From: Neospora caninum Liverpool
Taxonomy: Eukaryota > Apicomplexa > Conoidasida > Eucoccidiorida > Sarcocystidae
Assembly: GCF_000208865.1 (NCBI RefSeq)
Contig: NC_018394.1
Location: forward strand, 2,007,964 to 2,071,963
Reading direction: 5' to 3'
DNA length: 64,000 bases
A program made the position numbers and the translations under genes. Of the stretch, positions 1 to 10,878 are shown piece after piece; positions within the stretch are counted from its first letter, which is position 1; the number at the start of each line of letters is the position of its first letter. The notes beneath the pieces are model-generated. The model ran no database searches and was not told the origin of the DNA. It worked only from the letters and a program-made list of their open reading frames with translations.

Positions 1-1355
1 GCAGCTCTTCAAAAGACGACGACACTGGGTGGTTTCCCCCACATTTGGCGCCAAAAGTGTTTTGCGAACATCCAGCAGCTAACTGTCTGGTGCGTCTACA
101 CTGCTGCTCTGCTGGAGTCACCGCCTCCTGGCCGGCACATCTCCCCGGAGGTCACAAATCTCTCGGGTGTGGAGCGTCACAAATGATACAAATGATCACG
201 CTAACTAACGGGTCTTTCTTTCCCTTTTACGAAGGTCCATCCAATTTCCACCGTCTTCCGTACGCCCTGTTGAAATCCTCTTCCTTCTCCAACCCCCCAC
301 GCGCTAACCCGTTTCCAAGTCTCACCATCCTGACGCTGTCAGCCTCGCTCCTTCTCCCGTCTGCCAAGATGACACGCGCGCCGCTTGGCGGCCGAGTCCC
401 TTCCTCTCTACTCCTACGTCAGCGTCTCAACATGCCTCACCGATCGCCTCCACGATTCTCTTCGCGCCTCTCCACGGGTCCGTCTCGGCCACCAAATCCC
501 TCCAAAAATCATTTTCAACGCTCCCTCTGACGCCTGGGGCGAGCTCGAGAAGCAAGAACGGCCTCTCTCACTGCCTGTCTGTACAAACTTGATACAGCGA
601 GGCACCCACCTCTCTCTGCACTTGAGAGGCCAACTCGAGGAAGACAAATACTCCTTCGGCAGTTACGCTTTTTTCTCTTTCCGCCTCCTTTGACCCCGCC
701 GCAGTGACAGAATGTAGACAATCAATCGAAACGTGCAAAGGAAATCTCCTTTCGAAAACTGGCAGAGGGATTCACGCGACAGAAGGACCAGGGCGGCCGC
801 CGCTGTCTCTGTCGCTGCCGTCATCGGGTCGGCTCACATTCCGTCTCTTGGTTGTTGTGTTGCTGGAAGTCGAATCTGTGAACAGAAAACACATTCACGT
901 GCAAGCTGAAGTGAGGGAAACACGATAGAGCTGCAATTCTCCATATCATCTCCCGCACACCAAACGGCCAGCGAAGACACTCTGAAATACGCATAAACCT
1001 ACCGTAACACAACCCCTGTGCGACGGCATCCGACCCCCCTTTTAGATTCAAAGTTTCCACTTGCTTTTCCGGGACGGAGATCCACTTGCACGACACGCCT
1101 ATCACGTAGCTCCATCTTTCGAACACAGAAACGAGGTGACGCGTTTGCCGTCCACACGGATTACATCAGAACTAGAGGTTACACAGCAAGGTGATTTACA
1201 CCAGCAACCCGCTTCTCTCGCTCGGCATATACTGTCTGCTGGTTACGCCGTCGTAAACGACAGCCGCGCGATCTCTCCGTAGCCGCACTCCTTTCTTTGC
1301 CTTCACATAGCCCCGAACGGGACGAACGGACGCGCCTTCCTCGATTTCCCCCTTT
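1..1355. other. Left-edge spacer, no gene recognised
   Basis: Short open frames occur on both strands but none resembles a known family or is supported by splice signals. The stretch next to 1356 is probably 3' untranslated sequence of the minus-strand small membrane-protein gene. The pyrimidine-rich DNA at 220-360 is unremarkable. Confidence 0.4.
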
Positions 1356-1714
1356 TCAGGCAGCTGGCTCCACACCAAAAAAGTACATGAACACGGCCCC
1401 GCCCCGTCGTTACCATCTGTTTGTGCTCCTCTCTCTCCCTTTTGCGTGGCTTCGGGAGACTTACTTTGCAGGAAGGTCAAGACCATGACGATAAGAAGAA
1501 CGACGAGCGCAGCAACTTGCGCAGGCGCCATTCCGTCGTTGTTCTCAGCTGGAGCCTGAGGAACGGCTGCCACAGAGCCCGCAGAGCCAGCAGCTCCCGC
1601 CACATTTCCTAAATCTGTCGGCATGCTGAGGGAATCTGCATTTGTGATTGCGTTGCGCACGCCGCCAATGAGTGTACTGAGAAAGTGGCAGATGCAACCA
1701 CTGAATTCCTCCAT
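1356..1714 (-). CDS. Small putative tail-anchored membrane protein (hypothetical)
   Basis: I do not recognise a family. The minus-strand ATG at 1714 has a good context (A at -3, G at +4) and opens MEEFSGCICHF, followed by an Ala/Gly/Pro-rich stretch and one strongly hydrophobic segment, VAALVVLLIVMVLTFLQ, at about residues 66-83. Exon 1 is 1714-1465 and ends at a consensus donor (AAA|GTAAGT). Splicing to the nearest acceptor (GAGCCAG, exon from 1363) adds only Thr-Ala and then a stop. The model is an 85-residue protein with its only membrane segment at the extreme C-terminus, the topology of a tail-anchored ER or mitochondrial outer-membrane protein. The frame is open further upstream (a Met about 48 codons earlier), but that extension is Arg/Ser-rich and looks like 5' UTR. 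If another acceptor is used, a soluble tail would follow. Splicing and start are inferred; the hydrophobic segment is seen directly. Confidence 0.5.
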
Positions 1715-4700
1715 CTTGCCGTTTGCAACCCTCCGAAAAATTAGTGAGACGCTCTTGGTTCGAGAAAAAGCGGAGAGAGACGAAAGGGACAGGAACGCGG
1801 AAAAGACACGCCGCGTTGTCCGAAGCAGAAAACTGAACACGCGGGGCTTCCCTCTCACGAGCAGGCAGGCCCGGTAAACAAAAAACCCGTGCGGTTCTCT
1901 CCTACATGAATATGTTGAACGCCAGAAAGCGGTTTTTGTATCAACAATGCAGAGACGAAGCGAGAGCTAAGGAGAGCGACAGCACTGACAAGGCCAGTTT
2001 TCGGAATAAATCTCGAGAAATCCGGGGCGATTGATCAATGAAGACAGCAGCAACCAGCCAGCACGGAGACGCAACAATAACCAAAACGCTGGAAGTCTAG
2101 ACGGCTCGTTTCGTCTCCCAAGAAAAAATCGCACAGATGACGACGATGTGTGTTTGCAGTTGTTCAGCTCAGCTTCAACCAGAAAAAAACCTCGTTCCGT
2201 CCTTGGGTCAAGCGGCGCGACGCGAGAGAATCTCACAGTATTTTGGTTACACGATGCCCGTGCCTCTCCAGGGTTAGACCATGGAAAAATCGATTCGACA
2301 GCTCAGGTGAAACAAACGCGAAAAACTCGAAATACGAAAGAAGGAAAGCTAAATCGCAGTGTGACGAGTTTTTAGAGCTGCCCAGCCGCAACATATTTCC
2401 TGTCGAGAGGTGCGCAGAGCCGAGTGCGGCCTATATAAGATCACAGAAGCGCGCGTGCCACCCCGATACCCCGGTTGCCAGTTGGAAGCGCCACGGGGGC
2501 GAAAAAAGCAGCTGTACCTCAAAAGAAACGAAACGGCTTGACGCAGAATTCGGGGAGAAAGGTCTCTACAAAAGCAGAAACAATCTCGCAGGGGAAACAG
2601 AATTCACACAGCCTACAGCAGCCCCCCGAATTCCTGAATGAGTGGAGGTTGCATCGGCCCCCTCTCTCCAACAATTGCTCGGCTATGCAACCAGATGTCT
2701 ACGGGGCACGCGCTAGCCTTTGAGCGGCTCAGTAAACGAGGGGGTTTCGGTGGCGTGAACCCACATTAAACGCCTCTGAATGAAAAAATGCGTTTTCTTG
2801 GGGGAGGCGAAACCAGGCAAGCGAAGTGTGGCTAAAACGAAAGGCCTCAAAAGTGAAAAAAATGCGGAAACGGACACTGCCAGTGAGGCTATCTAGCCAA
2901 TGAAGGCGGATGGCGCGCTGTGCGGAGTAGGCCTGTTCGCCCCCCGGACAAAGCAAGTTGGCCAGCAGCATCCTCTGGGAAGAGCTTCGGATGACCTTGG
3001 CGGCCCTCTGAAGTACGCTTTTCAACAGGACTCGCATGAAGAGTGGCGGAATTTGCAAGAGACACGGGGTCTTCTTGGGAGGCTCAATTCGGAGACAGAG
3101 AGGGGGGGCGGCGCTGGACGCGGTTCAATCGGAGCTTGGATGTGAAACTCAACGTCCATGATTGGGAAGAATCGTGGTAAAATACGTAGCATACAGTTTC
3201 AGTTCCTTTCTATAGACACCAAGACAGAGAGTTTTTGTACAGCGCTACAGAGAGGCAATGCAGTGTTTCAAGGGGTGCCAGCGACCGGTTGAAGGAAAAC
3301 GGAAAACTCTCGGCCAACACGAGCTTGCTGGTGGACAGGGCCGAGCAGAGACATCCACAAAACAGATCCAACAAAGTCTCAAACGCTGCCGTGCCCCACC
3401 CTGGAAACTGTAGTCGGCACAATTTTATCTCCAATCTTGTGGTTCAGCTTCCCGCACCACACGCACGCAAATTCTAATCCATTCCCGCCCGTTCATAGAA
3501 AGAACGCGTCGAAACCATCCTTTCAAATACCGGTGCCGAAAAACAATTTGACGCTGTCGCCTGATTTTTTCACAGCTTTTGCGCGAACATCGTGAGAGGA
3601 AATGGAAGCCACCATAGGGCTTTGGAAGCCCCTTTCCCCTGTGGCAGCCGCCTCAGTCAACCTCGTCTTCAGTCAAAAAGTTGTGTCTAAGTGCCAGCGG
3701 GGGTGGACCACCGTGAAACTCTTGGCGAGCAGGAAAGGGTTTACATTCACGACACTTACTCAGTGCTTTGCTCGGTGCTCCTGCATATATGTACGCCTCC
3801 CGACCTCGTGTGTCTGAGTCTTCATGGCGTCGAGTCACGAGCCTGACGGTTCTTTGCCGTGCTGAGGAGGAAATACTTCACATCTCCAATCAATCACAAA
3901 CCAGAGATAGCATTCGAGGGTTCTGCACAGCGGAGGCGCCTAAATGCGCAGCGGCTAAAATGTTACTTGAGCGGGGCCGGTGTGAGAACGCGACGGGAGT
4001 TCTGCCGCGAACCAACACCTGCGGAACGCTGCCTTACTTGACGGCGACGCCTAGCGTGCACACAAGCCATCATTACCAGCAACGCTTGCCTCTCTTCAGA
4101 CTGGAGACTCCGGATTCATTGCCGCTGACTTGTTTAAAGGACAATAGGAGTGGTCCTGGGCCGGGGGACGCATGGCCATGTTTTTATTGCTTCCGCTCTG
4201 CAATCGTAGTAGATCAAGGCGTTTTAAGGGCACGTAAGTAGTGCGGCTTCGGACGAAACTGCGCAACGGTAAGAGGTCCCAAAGGACGTGATGCTAGGAG
4301 CCTGTCCCCCTGCGTCACCGTTGCCACTCTGACGCTTGGAAAAAGCGGCTACCGTTTGTGGTAACAAAACGATTCGCAGTCGGGATCCCCTTCCTCCCCG
4401 TGGACGTGCACAGGATCATGCACCCTACGTACGAGGGGAGGCAAGCAGCGATCCCCTACGCTGACAGGTAGATCAATGGAAGCCTGCTTCTGTTAATAAA
4501 CGCCGTAAGAATGGCGCGGTGAACGCGAATCCTCCGTGAACTGCCAGCCTCTGCAGTGCATAGATGAGTGTTTGGCAACTCTCGGGGGTTCGTCGCCGAA
4601 TTCTGTGTTTCTCGCATCTCCAAATGGCGGAATTTTGACTCCGAATGAACTTCAAACGGAGAGTATGTTTGCGAACCATTCTCATGAGAAGGACATGATG

Positions 4701-6532
4701 GTTTGGTCCGTTTTGCGCCCTCATCGACGCTCCAGGAGCACACGGGGATTGGCCTTTAATTTCTTTTTGGGAAAGGACTTCCTGGTTACTCGATAATCCA
4801 TTCCCACACCCCTCTACGAGGATGACCAGATTCAGCAATCCTCCGCACATAAACACAAGAGCGAGATATCGGAGAGAGTGAACACATGCGCGAGTTCACC
4901 GGCGGAAGAACTGCACTAACTCCCACGGTTCAGATCGACGAAGCGATATATGATTATCTCGGCTAGCACGGTCCTGCGCCAGACTCAGGAACTGCCAAGC
5001 CGAGCCCTACATGATAGTCTACTTCAGCTAGAGCAACTGATTGTCGGTACGCGAAATTCGGAAAGGCAGTGTCATCGTGGATATGAGGTTCAAAATACCT
5101 ATCTGGGGAACGTTTCAATACAACGCATTACCATCCGGTCGCCGCGGTCACTAAGAGAGCGCCCGTCTCACCTCGCCTGCTTGCTTGTGCTACCTTTGAA
5201 CCCCTGTTTGCAAATGCTTCCCCTTCCTGTCGCTTTCCAACAGATGTTCGCAGAGAGGTGATTTACCGGTGACCGCATATTCCCGCGCCCTGCCGTATCA
5301 GCCACCGCTGGTGCTCATTCGTTCCAGCCTGCCGATCCAGTCCCAACTTGGGGTGTTAGTGGACTCCTTCATCACTTCCGCGTTTCCTGGCTACCTGTAA
5401 CAGAAAAAGAGGTAGATGCAACGCTGGAAGTTTTCCGAGAGAATTTAGAGAGGCAATTCCTGCACCAGCACACGCCGTTTTGAGCCGGTCGCCGCTCGCG
5501 CGGTCGACTGCATGCAGCAGCCTGCGGCTGTTTGTCAAAAATGTTTAAAAGCCGAAAGAACCTCAGGGCATGACAGCCTTCTAATTACGTAGGGAAATAA
5601 GCTCCATTCTCAAAAATGTCTTCCGTTTAGAAGCCACGACTAAACTAGCAGGAGCGTCAGCGTCTACGAGTAGCTTGGTTTTCGCTGCATGCGCCGCAAC
5701 CTGTTCCCCACTGTAAGCATTCTATGTGCTGAGTCGGTCTCGGTCCTGTCCTGGCTCTGCGTTTTCTTCTCTGTGTTCTAGAGCCCCTTTTCGAGAGTTG
5801 ACTCCGCATTCTGCCGCGCGGTGCCTTACCTCTGAAAAAACAGAGGGCCTGTGATCCTCCGTTCGACTCCCCAGCCCTTATGCTTCCCGGCGCGGGATTT
5901 GTGTTTCTTGTGGAGTCCTGCCCATTGGCGCTCACGCAGCTCCACGCCTCGTGGCCCGTTTCGCCGCCTCGCTTGTTTTGTAACAGTTGCGCACTTGACT
6001 AGGGAAGAGTTGTGAGCGGCTGCTGAAGTCTGTGCGCTTTGGGCAACAATGCTTTTCTGATCTAGTTGCTGAGAGACTGGTTCCTGCTCGGTTGCACACG
6101 CCATTCCCTATTTCGTCTCTTCTCTGTCTCGTTAGTCTCCTTTCTTCCCCCCGTTTGATTCGTACCTCTCCTTCCCCTGCTCCGTGTGTTCCTCTTCAAG
6201 TCCCCTTACTTTCCCCATTCTCCTCCGTCCTGGTGAGAACGAGGCCGAAGTAGCGCTTCCGACTTCCGCAGAACTGAGGATCCAAAGACGCGAAAGAGAG
6301 GATCACCCGGCAAAAAGGTACAGAAGAAAACCGTTGTTTTTGTCACCAGCGACGCAAAACAGGTCCAGGAGCCGTTTGTGAGGCCTTCTCTAAGGAAGCC
6401 CTCCCGAGACAAGGACACCTCACGGAGGAGCGAAAGCGGGGAAGGCGGTCGCATGTAACGCAAGAGAGTGCGGTCGAGGCGGACCCAAATCAGTTCACTT
6501 GAAGGAAAGGACGACGCAGAGAACGCGACACG
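1715..6532. other. Divergent spacer between the small membrane-protein gene and BUD23
   Basis: About 4.8 kb with no convincing coding sequence; open frames are short, overlap on both strands and show no family similarity. It must hold the promoters of both flanking genes, which point away from each other. TGCATGC elements occur at 5509-5515 and 5686-5692. The pyrimidine-rich stretch 6100-6240 lies about 300 bases before the BUD23 start and is probably promoter or 5' leader. No TATA-like element stands out, as is usual for coccidian promoters. Confidence 0.45.
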
Positions 6533-9500
6533 ATGAGTCGACCGGAGTACGAGGCATCAGCTGACGTTGTGAGTGGGGGCGAAAGATACCGAGACGATCT
6601 CCCTTTATTTACCCGCCGGCTTTTTCGAAGTCTTGCGTCTGTTCTAGAACCCTGCTTCGTGCTCCCAATGAACACCTGGCGAATAACTGGCGACCATTCT
6701 GTTGTGCACATTTCGCAACTGAACGCCTTGGCCAGGCTTGCCCCGTCGTGCCTCTTTCCTGCATACATCCCGTTCGTTTGAACACCACGTGACGCCTACG
6801 TCAGTTTACCTTGCGCGCCTTCGCTGTCTCTCTGTCCAAAGCGTAGAACTGTTGCCTTGTGTTTCTCGTGACACTATGCGGGTTCCAACGGAGGCCGCGC
6901 ATCCCGCTCCAGTCTTTGAAATCAAGGAGAGAAGCGTGCGGCCGTTGCCGCCCGTTGCCGGAGGAAGAGTTCGAGCACCTATTTTCCTACTGGGTTTTGT
7001 GGTTTTGTGCCGTGCAGTTCTACAACGCGCTCGAGGCAAAAAAATATGCCCGAAGTTCGCGCATGCAGGCGATTCAAACGCAACTAACAGACCGCGCTCT
7101 TGAACTACTGCTCCTCCCCGCAGCGGCTGAGGTAGGCTCCTCTCTCCTTCCCTGGGGCTGTCTCCAGAACGGGCGTGCTGTACGATACGGGTCGGGTGTC
7201 CGTCGTTTCAGCTTTCTGGGGCGTTCGCCATCCCCGCACATACCCCAGTGCCCGTGCTCTGCCACATGTGCCCGCCGCGTTCGCGAGACTTCTCCATATC
7301 CAGCCGACGTACCCCATTTTATCAAATTCAAGTGTTTGCTGTCTAGGGCTCCTTCTGCTCCGCGCTTATGTATGCCCATCTGTCGGTGAAAGGCCAGATC
7401 ACGATGTGTCAGTGCTTCTGCGGAGTACGTCTGTGCATGCCTTCGCACTGTCTCTGTCTACGTTAGATACGCATGTAAGTGCATTCTCATGTCTGTGCTT
7501 CAGGTTGCCTGTGAACGTAGATTCGCATAACTACCTACGTACCAGGGGATGTATGTGCCTCTTGACCACATAAATATATATATATATATGCGTTTGGTTG
7601 TCGTTTTAGCGTGTGATTGAAGACAGGTGGCGAGCCCTTTTGCCGGTGATCCGGTGTGTTCGTGGCATAGAAATGGCCTAGCTGAGTTGTCTCTGCTGTT
7701 TCCTCACTTTGCCGCATGCACAGGGAAATGGGGCGACGCAACCGTCCCTTCTTCTGGACCTCGGATTTGGTAGCGGCATCAGTGGAGCCCGTCTGGCGGA
7801 GAAAGGCCACTTTGTCGTGGGGGTGGATATCTCCAAGTGCATGCTCGGTGAGTTGGGCGAAGCTTCCGTCCGAGTGCAAAGCTCGGGCGCTTGTGTGCCT
7901 GCTCGGCGGACCGAAGAGTAGAAGACGACCAACGACAATTGCAGTAAATAGAAAGCGCTCATTGGCCTGTATCTGTTCCTGCTGGAAGCCGACTGGGACA
8001 GTCTCTCTCCCGGGCGGTCACAAAAGGGTTTGACAGTGGTGAGGATAGGCCTGAGAGGAGACCTGTCTTGCAATGCTCTCGCTCCGTGCAGGCGACTGTG
8101 CGCTCCGCCGTCGCCCCTATACCTAGCGTTCTCGTTACTCGTCGCTTTCGGCCTTTCCTCTTGCCCCTGCGTTGCCTTCTGTTCAGATGAGGCAGTCGAT
8201 GCAGGCAACACTGAGGAGGGCGCCGACGCAATTTTGGCCGATCTCGGAAGCCGTAGGCGAAGCAAAACGGGGAAGAAGAACACCTGTGAAGTGAAGGGAA
8301 GCAAAGAGAAAACAAAGTCCGTGTTCCCACCAGTCTCTGTTTCTACCCTGTCTGGCGCCTTCGTGGCGAGCTTCCCTTGCTCCTTCCGCCATTCGTTGAC
8401 TGCGTTTACCACGGTGTTTTAGAACAGAATATCAAGGGGCAACTGACGGTCGCGCTGGGGAAAGCGGAAATAGAGGAGTCGCAAGAGCAACCAGGGAAGC
8501 GGGAACAGAGAAGAAGGATGCAGGGGAGACGAGGCAGGCAGGAAAATCGAGGAGACGATGTCGCAGAAAGAAAAGGGACTCGATTTCAAGTCGCCCGTGC
8601 ACATTACTCTGGCCATGGCATCGGTGGCGGTGCCTCAAAAAGAAGAAGGAAGCTCTTGTGCCGGTGGCGAGGAATTGTAGGGAGATGCTGGGTAGCTCCT
8701 TTACCTGCGGGAAGGTGAGATCTTTGTAGTCTTCCCTGTGCGCCCGAACGCGATCGCACATCAGTCTCTGTGCTGAGTGCCGAATGAATCCCTCTGGCGT
8801 TTCCGGGCTGTTCCCTTCTTTCTTCAGCTCTCCGCTTCAGACCAGGCGTTTTTGATGGGGCGATCAGTATCTCTGCTCTTCAGTGGCTCTGCAGCGCCAT
8901 CCGGAGTCAGAGCCACGTTGCCAGTGAGGAGGCTGCCGCCGGTCCCAGTGACGAAGATGACGAGGACATGGATAGCTGCGAAGAGAACGAAGGAAGCAAG
9001 AGACGGCCTTCTTCCCGGAGTCGAGGGGGACCATCGGGTCCTGCCCCAATGAGCGATGACGCGTCTGTGTCGTCTGACGAAGAGATGCCTGCGGAAGAGG
9101 ATCCGTCTTCTGCAACCTCTTCGTGCACTCTTCTTTCGTCTTCTCAAATCGGCGATGCGAAAGCAAATGCGCCTTACAAGCGTCTACGGTGTCTCTTTCA
9201 GTGGTTGTTTGCGAGTTTGAAGACGGGTGGTCGAGCGGTGAGCTGCGGACGAGCGGCGAAGGGGAGAGCGTCGGAGGGAGGCGAGCATGAAGAGAATGTA
9301 GTCACGGAACGAGCAGGCTCGGAGACGGGACCAGATACTTCACATGGTCGCGAAACAAGCTTCAGACGCTTGCGTGTTTCGGCATCCACACTTCGTTCCT
9401 TGACGGACCAGCCAGGGCGGCTGCCTTGGGCTGGAAGAGCACTTCCGCCAAGGGCAGTAGCCGAGTCGAGAAAACCGATGAGAACACGAACGCTTCGGTG

Positions 9501-10878
9501 GGCTGTCCACTGCTGTATCCTACAGTCTTCTGTCTGAAAAAGAGGAGTTCCTGGATTGAAAGAAAAGGTGGCAAAGCTCCTCTTGGTCTCCTGTGAAGTT
9601 CCCATTCCTCCGTGCGACGGTCTGGTCTGGTGCCTAATCTTCAGGTTCTCCAGTTTTACCCCGATTCACCTCAGCAGGTCGAGATGGTCACCTCAGCGGC
9701 ACTGAGGAGCGGCTTTGGCGGAGGGGTTGTCGTGGATTATCCCAACTCAACGAAAGCGAAGAAGTGAGGAACTTTGTCTCGATGCCCACGAAAGTCGGTG
9801 CAAAAAAAAGGGGTCTGGCTGAGCGGCAGCGACATCAGTGAGGAGACGGTTCGAGCCGTACCGTTCACGCAGAGAATCGTAGGTAATCGTGAGCAGCTTT
9901 CAGCGGACCGCCAAGCACATGCATTTAACAGCCTGTCCTTTGGAGCACAAATGGAGTCTCTCTCCGATCTCGAAACACGTGATGTCCGTCTGTTTCTCTC
10001 AGGTATTTCCTGGTCTTATGGGTAGGTGGAAGCCGCGTGCCCGGCCAGCAACAACAGCTTCAGGCAGCAGCCTTGGGAACAGATGAACCAAGACAGATCG
10101 AAGCTGCGCGGAGAGAGTAAGTCTTGACCTGCTCGTTTCGCCTCCTCTTTTGCCGGGCGGGTTGCCCCTGGTTTCTCAAGAACAGAGCTGGGGGGACAAG
10201 ATCTGGATCTGAAGGCACAATTTTCTCTGTGTCCGGGCATACCACCCTGTGGCTAAAGCCCCCACTTCACATAAACGTTCTGTGCAGGCTACCCCGTTTC
10301 TAGTATCCGGAGATTCCTGGGGCTGTGCATCAACAACCTACTGGGTTGGCTATTTACGGTGGCGCGTGATTGCGGAGTCCCCGCTACTGATTCCTCCTCT
10401 TCTTTTCACGGGGAGCGGAAGCTGAGAAAGAACCATGCCCACGTCATGTGCAGGTAACATCAGCCGAAACGTGTGCACTGCGTTGTGCGAATTTGTGGAT
10501 CGGTACAGGAGACAGAAGCAGCCTCGGCGAGGGAAGAGTAGCAAAGCCACCGTTAGTCGCCGTGAATGGATCGAGAAGAAGAAGGAGCGACAGCGTCTCC
10601 AGGTACGTTCCCCTCTGTGAACCAGAGTAGCGTTTTTCTTTGTTGCCGCGTCCAGAGCGTTGACTGACAATTGTCCATTCCGGTGCGGAAAGGGAAAAAC
10701 CTGATGATCCTTGCCATCAAATGACGCAATGGCCCCAGTAGTTCTTTTCGCGGACCCTTACGCCGAGAAGGAAAGCAGCTGTTTGTTGTGTCTCTCCATT
10801 TTGTGTTTTTCTATGCAGGGAAAGAAGGTCCGCCACGAGAGCAAGTACACCGGACGAAAGAGGAAAGACAGGTTCTAA
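6533..10878 (+). CDS. BUD23: 18S rRNA (guanine-N7)-methyltransferase, BUD23/WBSCR22 family
   Basis: Methylates a guanine at N7 in 18S rRNA during small-subunit maturation, using S-adenosylmethionine and normally the TRMT112 partner. Ten exons stay in frame: 6533-6568, 7018-7131, 7724-7847, 8187-8252, 8681-8714, 8841-9237, 9645-9763, 10003-10116, 10509-10602 and 10819-10878, giving 385 residues. It starts [12 protein letters not shown] and continues [18 protein letters not shown], as in BUD23 proteins. SAM motif I is [13 protein letters not shown] with the acidic VGVDIS further on. [17 protein letters not shown] is the family's central motif, then [30 protein letters not shown], and the C-terminal signature [14 protein letters not shown]. 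The protein is about 100 residues longer than usual (around 280) because exon 6 carries an acidic/Ser-rich insertion. The 34-base exon 5 is the least certain: its frame fits but its sequence is poorly conserved. Nuclear/nucleolar location is inferred from the family. Confidence 0.92.
7574..7589. repeat. Short AT microsatellite in BUD23 intron 2
   Basis: Eight uninterrupted AT dinucleotides within the intron 7132-7723. No function is suggested; it is a likely polymorphic site. Confidence 0.9.
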
